Shown here: positions 1 to 12,412 of the stretch, one piece after another
Position numbering within the stretch: the first letter of the stretch is position 1
Layout of the letters: each line of letters starts with the position of its first letter
NCBI GenBank assembly: GCA_033032865.1
Contig: JAWHQI010000016.1
Span: 19,145,001-19,209,000, forward strand
Direction of reading: 5' to 3'
DNA from: Dactylorhiza incarnata
Taxonomy: Eukaryota; Streptophyta; Magnoliopsida; Asparagales; Orchidaceae
DNA: 64,000 nt
Position numbers and translations under genes: made by a program
The notes under the pieces: model-generated
Seen by the model: only the letters and a program-made list of their open reading frames with translations
What the model was told of the DNA's origin: nothing
The model's database searches: none

Positions 1-944
1 AATCATGCTTGCAATTCTACTTCTAAAATTTCAATGAAATAGCATCTCTTGGACTTTAATTGAAAACATCTTCGTATTAGGCTTAAAACTCATTATCTTA
101 TATATGATTTTATTTTTTAAAAAGTTGTTTATAATTTAGAGTGCTTGCCATATTTTTTATGCTAACTACTCGTACTCAATCATGATTATTTATTTTCTCA
201 ACAAGTGGTATAATATCCTTAACAAGTGGCATTTCTCTTGATTGTGTACTCCATTTTTATCACAATACTAGTACATTCAATCATGCATACACTTTCACAT
301 CAAGTGGTATCAAGTGTTTATTCTTTTCAACAAGTAGCATCTTAAAATGAGATGTTTATTTTATAATTTCCACTGCATTACTTACTACTTTATGTCCAAT
401 CATGCCTATATTTTATTAACAAGTAGTATCTACACATTACATCCTATTTTGTTCTCTACATAGATCTCACTACGTCTTATTGCATACACTCACCTCTGCC
501 CTCTTTTGATACTGTCAAAAAGGGTGAGAATAAAATTGCATAAATTTAATAATTTAGGGAGAGTACAATAATAAATTCATAGAAAGCATCTATGTAGGGA
601 GAGTATTCATAGGATGTGCATACTTTATTCTTTGCTCGATCATGAAAATCCTTCACTAAGTGGACACAACCTAATCTCACAATTATACACTCATCCCTAC
701 CCACTTTTACTAATAACAAAAGGTGGAGAACAATTTGAGAAATCTAGTAGAATAGATATTTAGGGAGTAAATTATATGGGAACACTTAGGTAGGAGTACT
801 CATATAGGAATACTATGCATTATTGCATTAAATCTATCACGCTGCAAACTTATTATTCATGCATATCTTTTACCGCACTTATCTATAAACACAAATAGTC
901 TTAAACTCAGTAATTTTTTATACAGGTATTTGTTGTTAAAATTT

Positions 945-2115
945 TTGATTTGAACCGTTTAGGAGTAAGCAGGAGTTGCATCAACTGAGTTAAAGCCAAA
1001 CCACCAAACAACCACAATGCCAGACAGCAACACAAGAGACTTTATTGAATCACAAACTTTATTTACAGTGTGAGACATACATGGCGAGACATGATTCATT
1101 AGAATCACGAAGAAGAGAAGAACAAAACACACCAAAACAAATCTGGCGGCTAGACAAGCTGAGACCGCACAGACCACTCGACTCCAGAGGTCGTTCGGCT
1201 TGTCCTGAGACCGTGCGAACAAAAAACAGACAGACCGCCTGCACTGCAAGACCTCCACCTCAGACCGCACGAACTGGAGCTTTATTGGAACGAAGAACTG
1301 AAGCTGTCGCCAGACCACAACTCAGATCGCCTAATCGCTGAAGGTCGCCTGATCGCTGAGCTCACTGCGAACAGCACAAGAACAAACATAAACCAGTTCG
1401 CAGACAGACCGTTGCCGAACTATTTATTCAAGCCGCTGGGAATCACCAAGGAAGGAGACCGCAACCTGCTGACCGCAAACCTGCGAACACAACAAATAGT
1501 CAACTCGCTTCTGAGACCGCCCAACCTCAAAGTGAGACCGCACGAATTAACCCAGGCTCAGTTCTTACAGTTCTCGTTATAAATGATGGGTCATGCATCC
1601 CTATTTATAGGCGGGTAGGCGGATGTCGTCACCGCACAAATCAGGATGCAGTCACCACCCGTCAGATCGTCAGCGGTCTCATAAGGCAGACCGTGCGATC
1701 AGACCACTTGAACGACCATCCGACCAAGACCGCAGAACAGCAGGCAGATCGCGCACAAGTCGCGCGAACACCCGACCACGCACAAGATGCGCGGGCACAA
1801 GATCGCTCCTCCCTTAGATCACCAAGAGCAAACAAGAACCATCTGGCCGACTTAGAACAAGTCGCCAGATCGCCAAGCACAAACCGCCCGGACAGGCGGT
1901 CACACATAAGAACAGACCGCCCGGTCTTCCAACAGAGAAGACAGGCTAACCAGCAGATCAACTCGAGAACAGACTGCGGCTACAAAGAACAGACCGGCAT
2001 GACTAGCAGTCCGCCAGAACAGACCGACAGAGCCAGACCGGCAGAATATAATCACAACCGCGCGGTCTCGGTGGTCACCCAAAAACAGACCGCCCGGTCA
2101 CCTCCACTTCACTTC
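945..2115 (-). repeat. GC-rich LTR-like insertion with AGACCGC motif array
   Basis: A sharply GC-richer block sits inside the AT-rich tail of the left copia element. It is flanked by the direct repeat AAAATTT (938-944 and 2116-2122), suggesting an insertion, although 7 bp is longer than the usual 5-bp LTR duplication and exact ends are unclear. On the minus strand there is a TATA box (CCTATAAATAGG, 1600-1611), followed by a transcript-like stretch with two AATAAA signals near 1030-1060. The motif AGACCGC / GCGGTCT and variants recur more than ten times on both sides of the TATA box. Short ORFs through it have no recognisable domain and look fortuitous. Best guess is a solo LTR of an unidentified family. 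Confidence 0.55.
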
Positions 2116-2151
2116 AAAATTTCAATATTGTTATTATCTAAAGGAGGAGTT

Positions 2152-3683
2152 TGTTGGAACACGCATTCCGCATCTCTTGGTTTGAGAATAATAAATACCA
2201 TGGTGTATTTGATCTAGTTTTTTTGTGTTTATAGCATGCAGATCGTACAGGACAAACATATATTGAATGAGGAGACAAGTCTGAGGTCGTTGCTCATATC
2301 AGTGGGCTACCGCGACACGGTAACTACTACCACTGGCGGTAGTGCCCGAATATAATATGATAGCTGGCGAAAACCACTTGAACACACAACATGGCGGGAG
2401 CAAGTACATAGTTAGCAAGTGCTACGTGGAGTAGTAATTGTTAATGCATGACGCTGACTTATGGAAGGCTCGCCATCACATAGCCGATTCAGGAGAAAAA
2501 TGAGAAGGAGATCTGACGGCGCAGAGAAGATAACACTAATGCTGTGTGGTAAGAAGGGTTGCCTAAAATTGGCATGGGGCGACTTCTAATTTTGGATCGA
2601 TATGTGTGCCTCTTACTTTCCTAAAAGGCTATCGCTCGGCAGAAACACTAACAATGGTGGTAGCTCTCGTGGTCTATTTAAAGAGAGACTCCTCTCCTTC
2701 TAAAAAAATGATTTCACATCCTCCAAAGATAGAACTCTGAATTACTTAAGAGAAGCTCGTCTCCAGAGATCAAGAGAACTCCCATGGGAGAACACGAAGA
2801 TCGAAAGGAGTTTTTGAAGTGGAAGTGCTACCACGCATATTCCACACGAAGGACAAAAGCAACAAGAATGCTGATTCGTACATCGCCTTCGTCTTCACCT
2901 TCAAAAATCCTTGGGGAGATTTCTCTTACATATTTTATATTTTGTAATCACCTTTTGCCTTATCTTTTTGTAATTAGAGTTGAGAAATCATTCAGGGAGA
3001 ACGTCAGATTCCGAGAAGCATTCCGTGGGAAATTCGTTGTGGTTGTTGGTGACTAAGTCTTGCAACACTTAGGGGGAAATCGTCCGGAGTGGACGTCGGT
3101 TTCTTAGGAGGATTCCGCAATTAGCCTCGTGTGCTGGTGACTAGGTCTAGGCTATATCTAGGGGGTTCGAGGCCTTATCTGTGAGAGATAGGCTAGAACC
3201 AACCAGTCCTTAGGAGAATGGTCGGTATAGAAAATGAAAAAGGGATTTATTTATTTCGCCTTGATTTCTAGTGTTATAGAAATCAAACATTTTGTAATCA
3301 ATTTATTATAAAATAAAATCATATCTTTTATTGTTCTATTAACTTGATTTTATTTCCTGTTCTAAAAAAAATTTAAAAAAAATTCCCTTAAACCATTAAA
3401 GCAAAATATATTGAATGGTTATTTTTGTTCATCAAACTCATAGGATTCAATTTATGTGTGCTAGCGCCATACGGTAGCTTCTACCGCCTACGGTAATGAA
3501 GAAATATTGAATTTTGAATATTTCTAAAAGTAATCTTCAATATTGTCTTCTTCTAAAATATTAAATAAAGTTTTCTATAAAACATTCTGAAACTTCTTTA
3601 ATCAATAATAATTTTTTTACTAAATTTCCTAAAACCCTTATTCACCCCCCCCCCCCCCTCTAAGGGCATCTTAAGATCCAACA
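2152..3683 (+). repeat. 3' LTR of the left SIRE-like copia element
   Basis: The LTR is 1,532 bp with ends TGTTGGA...TCCAACA. Its last about 45 bp (ACCCTTATTCACCCC, a C-run, TCTAAGGG, TCCAACA) and its first about 45 bp match, in opposite orientation, the LTRs at 18998, 24623, 57232 and 63740. That identifies the family and its boundaries. A TATA-like TCTATTTAAAG lies at 2673-2683. Upstream are CpG-rich motifs built on CTACCGC / GCGGTAG (about 2308-2345 and near 2655). A further pair lies at about 3463-3500 near the LTR end. A homopolymer C-run lies at about 3645-3658. Confidence 0.85.
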
Positions 3684-4229
3684 CATCATTGGTTTATATT
3701 GTAGTTGAGTACAACCTAATTGTAAGTAGCTTCAGTTTTATGCTTTAGTAGCTTCAGTTTTGACATTATGTTGGTCTAATATCTGGTTTTGGATGTGTTT
3801 TAGTTTTTTATGCTTCAGTTTCTTATGTTACTGCCTGTAATAACAAATTTTTGTTGGTTTAATTTTTAATGTTAATTCCTATAATGGCATACTCGTGCAC
3901 TAGCTAGGATTCTTGCTCATGTAATTGAGCAATTTTAATTATTGGGATGGTGACAAGTTTCTGCTCAACCTTAGTGGTAAGATCGATAGGTTGCTAGAGA
4001 GGATAATGTAATGTTAAAAGGATGTTATACGTCCCCATCAACATATATGCCATAAATGCATGCCAATAATACAATCTGCATGTTAAAAACTACGCTCCAA
4101 AAACTGTTGGTGCTATTGCTTGTGCAGATTTAAAAATCTATCAGACTATGCAGTTTTAAAATCCGCCAGATTATGTTGTGTACAAAAATGCATTCTTCAT
4201 TATAAAATTTGTTCATTACAATAGCATTT
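3684..4229. other. Unassigned AT-rich stretch
   Basis: This lies between the left copia LTR and the MITE. It is probably the 3' flank of the minus-strand FAR1 relic. I see no ORF, repeat or RNA gene I can support. Confidence 0.4.
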
Positions 4230-4232
4230 TTA

Positions 4233-4368
4233 GGCCTCATTTGGGAGGACTTATTTTCATCGGTCAAGCGGTTATGACCGCATGAACTGGATCTTAATTA
4301 AGGTCCGGTTCATGCGGTCATAACCACTTGACCGGTGAAAATATGTCCCCCCCCCCCCAAACGGAGCC
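4233..4368. mobile_element. Tourist/PIF-Harbinger-like MITE
   Basis: The element is 136 bp and nearly fully palindromic. Left arm starts GGCCTCATTTGGG and right arm ends CCAAACGGAGCC. The arms pair through to a centre at TTAATTAA (about 4295-4302). It is flanked by the 3-bp duplication TTA (4230-4232 and 4369-4371). A terminal GGCC(T/C)..TTTGG, a TTA duplication and short length are hallmarks of Tourist-type MITEs mobilised by Harbinger transposases. A C-run near 4347-4358 breaks the pairing of the right arm. Confidence 0.85.
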
Positions 4369-4569
4369 TTAATCTTAATGTAAGCACTTCTACATTACTT
4401 GTTTGTAGTTGGAATGGAGGTGATTTGTCTAATATAATGATAAAGTAAGTACACCAGTGAAAACAAATATAAAATGTGCAAAATATCATGCCACTAAAAC
4501 TATTAATGTTTATTACAACTGATAATGTTTGAATCACCATTGGAGCACATCATGAATAGTACAAAAAGT

Positions 4570-6130
4570 TGAACCTTGCGGATAAAAATAATTCATCATT
4601 TCAGTCACAAAATGTAGTAGTGGACACTAAAGTAGAGCCTCTTTCGACAGTGGCGCTTCCCGTGAAGTTGAACACTTTCAGTTCTTCAGCAACTCAGTCA
4701 TCCACAAACGAATTGGCTTTAGAGTCAAGTTTCCTCTCTACACAACATATAAACATCTTCATAGATGCAGTCAAAGAAGTGAAATTATAGTGAAACATAT
4801 ATGTGAAGCTTACTTTGTTTCTTTGCCGATTTCTTAAAATGAATCTTCAATTGTGCATTTGACACACCTTTTGGATGCACTGCCTTTGGATCTCTAACCA
4901 AGACTTTATTTTGGAAATTTCCATCAACCAATCTCTTCTTCAACCTCTCTTCATTATCTACCATTTCTTAGGTTGTCCTCATAAATTCGTTCATGACAGA
5001 TAGTGTGTGCTCTTTGGCAGGTTGGCAATTCTCTATTTTCCTAGATAACTCGTATGTGAATCGCATAAGTTGGTTTCTAAACACTAAATTAGATTGGAAC
5101 TCATTCATGCATACGTTCATTGAGAGGTACAAACCATTCTTTGTCGTGACGGTGAATCTTGTAAGAAGGCATTTAGAATGAATTTGTTTTACATTCCTGG
5201 AATTGTAGACTCTTAAAATGTATTTGCATAGGATCCCTTTGGTTTCAAAACCCTTGCAAGAACATATCGCATTGAATGTGGTTGAGTCAACTTTAACTAG
5301 TTATTGCTTATCATTAATGGCTCCATCATAATGTTTTATGGCATATAAGATATGATCATCATCGTATCTTATTTTTTTTATTATACTCACACTAACTGCG
5401 CCATCCATAAAAGCTTGTTCGGAAATAGAAAAACATTTTCCTTGTGTAAATCCTCAAAGTTTATTTTAGTAAGAGACAATTTATATACTTTAAAGTAACA
5501 CTTCCTTGCACCTGAAGTCTCCATCTTGCTCAGGTCTCCGCCAAGATATAATCATCTTCTCCATCCCAGTAAAACAATTAACAAGAGAATTTGTAGCTTT
5601 TGAGTATCCATGTAAAACATTGTTAGTCGATTCACTTTTTTGAGTGAATAGAATATACCAAGATCTAGCATGTCTTTGTTAAAGACAGTGGACCACTAAT
5701 TTCTTACTTTGTATAGATCACATAAGCATCAATTGTCGTCCAACTTACCTCTTGTAATCATTTAAATCCAATGTATCTCAAACTCTGCCTCAATGTCACA
5801 TTTTCTCATGCATTGATAGAATAAAGCTCGCATAACCTTCTCATGATTGAATGTTGGAACCTTCGATGGTGCTTTCTTCGAGATCTGCCATTGACATAGA
5901 TGGTGCCAAGTATTAATAAAAAATCATGCAATAACAACAACCATCACCTGATCTTGATCTGTAAATATAGTGGTTGGTTGCTTCCCGCCAGCAAATCTCA
6001 AAAAAGTCTAATATACCCAGTAAAGTGATCCAATGGACTCTTCTACTACGAATGCTTCACCGACAAAAATATTCTGCCAGTGATGGGTGATTGTGACGAA
6101 TGGAGCACAAGACAAGTAATATTTGTTTAG
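4570..6130 (-). pseudogene. FAR1-type (MULE) transposase relic, C-terminal part
   Basis: On the minus strand the reading runs from 6130 leftward through the second half of a FAR1/FHY3-like MULE transposase. In order there is a CAPFVTITHHW stretch, a TDQD motif matching the second catalytic aspartate region, and a CxxWHI-like segment read as CQWQI. Next comes WSTVFNKD, then a SWIM zinc finger near 5215-5285 (CSCKGFETKGILCKYI, where the usual His of the last CxH is Tyr), then the RNQLMRFTYEL stretch near 5035-5100. Several stops and frameshifts show it is dead. At 6130 it is cut by the nested retrotransposon block and resumes at 31787 in frame (codons for MLN then KYYL). Members of the family are either domesticated phytochrome-A transcription factors or mobile MULEs; this copy cannot be assigned to either. 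Confidence 0.8.
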
Positions 6131-7663
6131 TGATAGTCTAGGATGTGGTCTAATCACCTAGAGGGGGGTGAATAGGTGTTTTAAAATATTTTAGTCTTTT
6201 GAAGATTTAAGACTAATTTAGCTTGAAATAATGCAACCAAAAACACACCACAGAAAGCACAAAGATTTATAGTGGTTTCCCAGTGTGGGTACTCCACTGT
6301 CCCCCTTCACCTATCTTGCAGTGTGCTAGACTCGGCCAACTCCTCCAAAATCTCAGATCTATCAGATCTTACAGCTCAGGAACTTAGCAAGTCCCATACC
6401 TCAGATTCCCTCCTAGACTCCTACCTCAGGTGCCAACAACAACCATACCTCAGAGTGCAAGCACTCCTACAACTCAGATCCCTGACAAGGATCCTACAAC
6501 TCAGATTTCTTAAGAAATCATACAACTCAGGTCTTCACAAACCCTACCTCGGGCTTTCAGCAAAGTCTTACAACTCAGTCCTTTTCTCAAGCCCTACACT
6601 CAGGCTGTCAACACAACCATACAACCAAGATCTCGAAGATATCCTAGAATAATAGATTAGAAGAAGGTTTATAATAAATAGACTCAGGGAGATATTGCTT
6701 TAAGCAGCTTGAGTCTTCTTAGATCTTTCTGAATAGAAAGCCTTCTTAAGCAGCGATAGTGGATCAACAGAAAATCATTTTGTACCAGGATCAGTGCCGA
6801 GCTTTCTTGTATGAAGAAGACTTCTTTCTCTCAAGAGTGAGAGCCTTCTTGTTGACGCTTTTCTTCTTCTTCCTTCCTTCCTTTTCTTTTTAAAAAGATT
6901 TGATGTTACTGTTCTATTGCTTTTCAGACGTCAAGCTTTTCAAAGAATACTAAGGCATAAGATTTCCAAGTTAATAGGGTTTCCTGACCCTCTCTTATGC
7001 TTTTATAGCTCTGAGCCATCAAACGGTCAAAACCTTAGAAAATTGATGTCATAGCACTTTTAAGAAGTCATTGATTTGACATATGCCTTTGTCATCTTCG
7101 TCAATTTGAAATCCTGCCTTCTGAGCTTAACATGACGATATCGTCGTGTGAAGATAGCTGACACGACGATAAAAGACTTAGCAAGTTTTCTTGAGTCTTC
7201 ACAATGATATTGTCATATGATACTTATTGTCACAACTATATATGACTTAGCTAGTCTTTCTTTATTTTATGCGATGATATCGCAGTGTGCACCTTGCTGT
7301 CATGACGATATATGACTTAGATGATTCTTCTTTGAGTTCTTTCAATGATATCATCATGTGTACATAATGGACATGCGATATTTGCCTTAGCATACTTTCT
7401 TTGAGTTCTCACAATGATATCGTCATGTGTACCTTGTTGACACGACGATATCGTCGTGATCTTCTTATTGTCACGTCAATTCTTGACTGACTTCTTATGT
7501 TGCCTTCTATGAGTGATTAAGATGATATCGTCGTGTGAGTATTATATACACGACGATATTTAACTTAGTCATTTTGCTTGATCTCCAACCATTATTTATG
7601 AGATTTATTATGTCCCCACCTACTCATGTCACATCAAATGGATATCAAATACAAATTTTAACA
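6131..7663 (-). repeat. 3' LTR of the outer copia-like element
   Basis: The LTR is 1,533 bp. On the plus strand it runs from TGATAGTCTAGG to CAAATTTTAACA and is colinear with the LTR at 30188-31781. The minus-strand promoter TATA box (CTATAAAAGC) is at about 6999-7008. Upstream of it, at 7128-7560, about six spaced copies of a CACGACGATATCGTCGTG-like palindrome or its halves recur roughly every 75-80 bp. It lacks about 60 bp present at the outer end of the other LTR. A short ORF at 6272-6652 is an LTR repeat of CTCAG(A/G)-spaced codons rather than a gene. Confidence 0.8.
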
Positions 7664-7905
7664 ATCTCCCCTATTTGAAGAAGCCGTAACTCAGTCAATG
7701 ATAAAGTATATTAATGAAAATTAACAGATAATAAGATCATTCCAGTTCAGATAATAAGAGCATTAACAGATAACAGAAAATATGAATTATTCAGAACATT
7801 TCTGTTCACAACACAAGAAGCATCAACATCATATTATAACTTTATAAACGTTGAAATCTTTTGAAATCTCCAGCATTTCTACATTTTCCCAAAAATGAGA
7901 AAGCC

Positions 7906-8287
7906 AACTATGCTTTTGGTTCCTTTATAACTATTCCACTTCTTGCTCTCTTGGCAGCAGCTTCCTTTTTCTTGTCAGATTGCCTGGTGAAGTAGCCATG
8001 AGGCTTTGGATGAAATCTGAGTGGTTCTTGTGCATCCCATGGAATCATTCCTGCCATCTTGTCTCATTTGTGGACAATTCTTATCTCTTCTTGATTTTCA
8101 TACTTGGTCCACTCATGGGTACTGTACAATTTAGTCATTTCATTTTTGCTTGTTTTGATATGTTCCCATGCACTTAATATTATCTCCCTTGATTTAGGGC
8201 TCCATTGCTCATAATCTTATTTCTTTTCCATTTCATCTCTGTATCTCTTCTTTCTTAGCTTTGTCTCATCTTCACCAGCAATCTCCT
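7906..8287 (-). pseudogene. Transposon-protein ORF copy 2, C-terminal fragment
   Basis: This is the last part of the ORF whose main body is at 16852-18832; the giant gypsy solo LTR separates the two. The reading passes in frame across the CTCCT target duplication (..RKGKE then IAGEDETKL). It contains SPKSREIILSAWEHIK, matched by SPKSRDIVLNT in copy 1 near 26620. It ends at a stop near 7906 shortly before the polypurine tract. At least two internal stops are present. It has basic, charged composition and no catalytic motif. Confidence 0.65.
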
Positions 8288-8464
8288 TGTAACATCCCAC
8301 AAACCACTAGACCCCTAGGTTGAATTTTCGTCATGACTATGTCATGACAAAAGGGGAGACCTGTCAAAAAGTCCTAGAAACCCAAGGGAACAGGTAAATT
8401 GCACTTTGGGGTGCATTTAGCAATTTTGGTGACCTAGCCTAAGAAGGACCAAGAGGCTTCAGAA

Positions 8465-9060
8465 TGTCAAAGTAACATCACTTAGACCCATATGGCCATT
8501 CAAGGAGGTCAATGGATCACCATGGACCCTTTTGAGTCAACCAAATTGGTCAAGTTGACCAAAGTCAACTTTGGCCCAAATTAGGCCAAACCTCCCTAAT
8601 TGGAGTCAATTTGGACTTCATATGGACAAATTGAACCTACCACTAGAAGGAAACCTCCCAAGGGGACCCAATGGACCCAAAAGCCCCATCATGGGGCCAC
8701 CAATTGACACAAATTGACCTAGGTACTCTTTAGGTCAACATAGGTCAATCCTCCATCAATAGGTCCAATTGACCCCCAAAGCATGCAATTGACCTCACCT
8801 AGTCTTATAACATCACAAGGGGTCCAATGGACCCAAAAGCCCCATCAAGTGGACCCCAGTTGATCCAATTTGACCAAAGTCAACTTTCCCCCAATTTTGG
8901 TCAAAATCACACTAATTGGCTAAATTGACCCAATTAGGGCATCACCATGACCCAATAAACATTGGGTGGTATCAAGGGGCTCAATACCAACACATTGGAC
9001 CAGTAAACCCATCAAATAGAGCAAGTCAACCTCAAAGTCAACCTTGGTCAAAGTGAGCCC
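8465..9060 (+). promoter_or_regulatory. W-box-like TTGAC/GTCAA array in the giant LTR promoter
   Basis: About 20 occurrences of TTGAC or GTCAA lie in roughly 600 bp, against an expectation of about one by chance. Most are followed or preceded to give the WRKY W-box core TTGAC(C/T). Many are paired as TTGACC-AAA-GTCAA (near 8562 and 8870). The array lies 330 bp or more upstream of the TATA box at 9390. Plant retrotransposons such as Tnt1 and Tto1 are known to use defence-responsive LTR boxes. WRKY control of this LTR is inference. Confidence 0.6.
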
Positions 9061-9389
9061 CAATTATGAGATAAATAGCCTTCTAATTAAATCCAATTGG
9101 GCTAAGCCCTAATCCAAAGCCCATCCAGTCAGCCCACAAGCCAAATGACCCCCTAAGCTCCTCTGAATTTGAATAAAGATAATCTATGGAGGGAAAGATA
9201 AGAATTTCACTCATTTGGGGGATAAAGTGGAGGAAAATAGGGAATGCATGCCACTTGGCACTTCCTCTTCATTTCCAATGGCACCCAAGGTCTTCCCCAT
9301 GCATTGGGACTGGTCTCCCTTCAATGCCATCCGGCTGCCATCAAGAGGAAAGCTCCAAATTGCCTTGGTTGAGCCTCCCCATATGAGAA

Positions 9390-9400
9390 CTATATATACA
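9390..9400 (+). promoter_or_regulatory. TATA box of the giant gypsy LTR
   Basis: CTATATATACA lies about 1.1 kb into the LTR, followed by CACTACAATG and then a GC-rich leader-like stretch. This gives the LTR a plus orientation. Confidence 0.6.
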
Positions 9401-11391
9401 CTACAATGCAGCCCCTAACAACCCTTTCATCACCTTCACCACCTTACGAGCAGTCGAGCCCGACCTCTGGAGCAGAGCTTTAGCCAGAGAATCCATGTTT
9501 GAATCAAGCACATCGATAACAACCTCACTAATGTCCCCTAAGAGAAACACCCGCGCTACCAGTCGCACTCAGGTAGAATCCTTCTCCCCTCCACTGGTGC
9601 TAGCATTCTCCCTTTCTTCCTAATCAAATCGCCAATGAAATCACTAAATAGCCATGGCCATTTGAATGTTCCTAGCCGAGAAAATGAAAGGTGTCAGAGC
9701 CCTCCTCCAGCCAACTCAGACCAACCGGCCACCACCAGTCGAAGGTCGTCTGATGGTGGTGGCGGAAGGATTTCTCCGGAAACCCCCAGGATCGGCCGAA
9801 AATCCGCTCGAAAGTAGCTCCAGGACGGTGAAATTGTGGCCCATGATTCGCTGGGGACGATGACGGGGAGCCGTCTGATTTCAGAAAATCGGATAATCAC
9901 TGCCCAAATATAATTTAATAAGGACTATTACATTAGCTGTCGCACTTAAACAGGACATTATAATTCCATTTTTACTACCAAGGAGACTGAATCAGAAAAG
10001 TGTTAAATATCAAATATGTAGACCTAGGTCTTACCTTCACTTGGGCACTGATTTCACATGATTTGGTGGACCACAACTCCCTGGGCACCAGTTTTGGTGC
10101 AATGTGCATTATAAGTACTTGCATGTGTATTTTGTGAATTTATTTGAAAACACTCCATGTATATGCATGAAATTTAAACCATTGTTGTAATATAACCAAT
10201 TACATAACCTATCCAAAAATTGGAATTTTTGGATAATATTTTTTCATAGTTTTAGAAATAATTTAATTAATCATGCATTTTGTAAATTTTGGGTTAAATG
10301 GACTCAAGTGCAACCAAATCTTTTCTGGAAGATTACTTAGGTGTGTATAAGTGTCTGGTAAAAATTTTGGTTCGTTTGGACCCATGCATGTGGATAGATC
10401 CAAATGCAAATGAAACCTAGTATATGGAATTTAATAATATGACATGGGGTGTATTTTGTGAATTTTTCCCAAACCTTTGGGAGAATGAGCCTTAAATTTT
10501 TAACATAAGTATAATATACCTAAATACACCCTCTGTGCAAGAATGAATACTTTTGGAAAACATTTCCCCATGGTTTTTGTAAATATTTGATAAAGCGTGT
10601 ATGTGTGCACACATGCCTAAACAGCACCAAGTGAACCCAAATTTTGGTAGGTGGTGGTATAAGTCTCTATAAGCCTCTGGTAGAAATTTGGGATCAGTTG
10701 GCTTCATGCATGTGAGGTAATTCTCTCATACATGCTAAGAGGGAAGTGTTGGTGTGCATATAGCACTATTATGTAGGTCTGAAATTTTATGGTCAAATCA
10801 ACTTATCTTAATCTAAATTTTGGGTGGCAAGATAACAAGACCATAAATAGGCACTAGTTAAAGTTTGAGTCCAATTGGACTCTTGTATGTGAGGGAAATT
10901 CATATGACAATGTCTAGGTGTTAAAAAGATGTTCATGAAGATACTTATGCAATAATGTTTTGGGGGAAGTGAAGGGTATTCCCTTGGTCAATCCTTATGA
11001 AACTTAAAACATACACTTAGGGTTATGAGATAATACACCTTAGAGAAAATTATGAACTTTTGGATTGATTTCCCTAGGAAATTGGGAATTATATGATTTG
11101 GTCAAAAAAATCTCAAATGAACACACTAGGATCAAAACTTTCTGAAATGTCATGAAACTCTGAGTTTCACTTAGAAGAGTGAGATTACACTCTGTGGAAT
11201 TTTGTTGGAATTTTTATTTGTGTTATAGCCCATTACTTATTGATTACTCAATTTAACCCAATTTACTTCACCCCACCTTTAGGTAATATAATGAACTTAC
11301 AGTGGCATGAAATTGGGTATTTGGGTTTATGAGACCATCTTAAACCCCTGGACACTTTTATGGAATTTATTGTTGATTTTTAATGGTACTC

Positions 11392-12006
11392 CCTTCACAA
11401 AGTGAAACTTTGTTGTTTTCATTGAAAAATAGATATGTTGAAATATTGATGCTGGAATATTATAGAAATTAGTAGATAGACTTGTGATTTCATTATGGAC
11501 ATCTAGAAATTTTATTAGATTTAATCACTGACCAATTATCATACTTCCTTCACAAAGTGGAACTTTGTTGTTTTCATTGAAAAGTAGATATGTTGAAATA
11601 TTAATGCTGGAATATTATAGAAATTAGTAGATAGACTTGTCGTCTCTTTATGAACATCTGGAAATTTTATTAGATTTAATAACCATTATCATACTTCCTT
11701 CACAAAGTGGAACTTTGTTGTTTTCATTGAAAAATAGATATGTTGAAATATTTATGCTGAAATATTATAGAAATTAGTAAATAGACTTGTGATCTCACTA
11801 TGGACCTCTAGAAATTTTGTTAGATTTAATTACTAAACAATCATCATACTTTCTTCACAAAGTAGAATTTTGTTGTTTTCATTGAAAAATGGATATGTTG
11901 AAATATTGATGCTGGAATATTATAAAAAATAGTAAATAGACTTGTGATCTCATTTTGGACCTCTGGAAATTTTATTAGATTTAATTATTGACTAATTATC
12001 ATACTT
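11392..12006 (+). repeat. Four tandem copies of a 155-bp unit
   Basis: Units begin CCTTCACAAAGTG at 11392, 11547, 11697, 11852 (as TCTTCACAA) and 12007 (truncated fifth). Periods are 155, 150, 155 and 155 bp. Each contains TTTGTTGTTTTCATTGAAAA and ATGTTGAAATATT. No ORF runs through them. They are internal to the giant gypsy LTR. Confidence 0.9.
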
Positions 12007-12390
12007 CCTTCACAATTGAATTTTGTACCCTTGGACATATAATTAATCTTCGGAAATTATTTTAAGGAGAAAATTTATGAAATTCTTCTGAACTTCATTT
12101 TAGACCTTAACTAATATCTGGAATTTTATTTGGAGTTATTGGCCTATGAAAAAAGGACATATCATGTTCAAATCTAGTCTTACCCGGATTTATAAAATGA
12201 TTTAAGTAAGCCCATATATGTTTTTATTATGAGAAAAATTAGAAACCTGAATTTGGATATCCATACAACTTCTAGAACCAGATTGGGCTCATAGTTAGTT
12301 AGGAATCATATAGTCAACCTTTTAAGACATGTGGTTTCACTTAAAGGCAAACCGGTCTGTGAATAGTAAAACTGAAATATTAGATCTAGA

Positions 12391-12412
12391 CCCCCCCCCC
12401 CCCCCCCCCCCC
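12391..12412 (+). repeat. C22 homopolymer
   Basis: This is an uninterrupted run of 22 C in the giant gypsy LTR. Length may be unreliable because homopolymers are prone to sequencing error. Confidence 0.9.

Larger units (their letters stand above)
1..3683 (+). mobile_element. SIRE-like copia element, 3' portion (internal tail plus 3' LTR)
   Basis: Only the right end is present; the 5' LTR, gag and any pol lie off the left edge. Positions 1-944 are AT-rich non-coding tail with two blocks around 500-530 and 700-735 (TTTTGATACTGTCAAAAAGG and a similar CTAATAACAAAAGGTGGAG). These resemble the reverse complement of the tails of the two gag-only elements further right (about 20490-20520 and 58615-58650). 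A polypurine tract (AAAGGAGGAGTT) ends at 2151, directly before an LTR beginning TGTTGGAAC. The LTR ends with TCCAACA at 3683. No coding region for pol or gag is visible in the part present. The target duplication cannot be tested because the 5' end is missing; the 3' flank begins CATCA. Confidence 0.8.

Noticed and set aside
3160..3190. GGGGGTTCGAGGCC resembling a tRNA T-arm
   Set aside because: No cloverleaf can be built around it; it is in an LTR leader.
6272..6652. 126-codon ORF in the 3' LTR (and its counterpart at 30388)
   Set aside because: Repetitive CTCAG-spaced LTR leader sequence; conserved only as LTR.
7128..7560. Spaced palindromes resembling a CRISPR array
   Set aside because: Plant LTR context, degenerate repeats, no cas genes; interpreted as U3 motifs.
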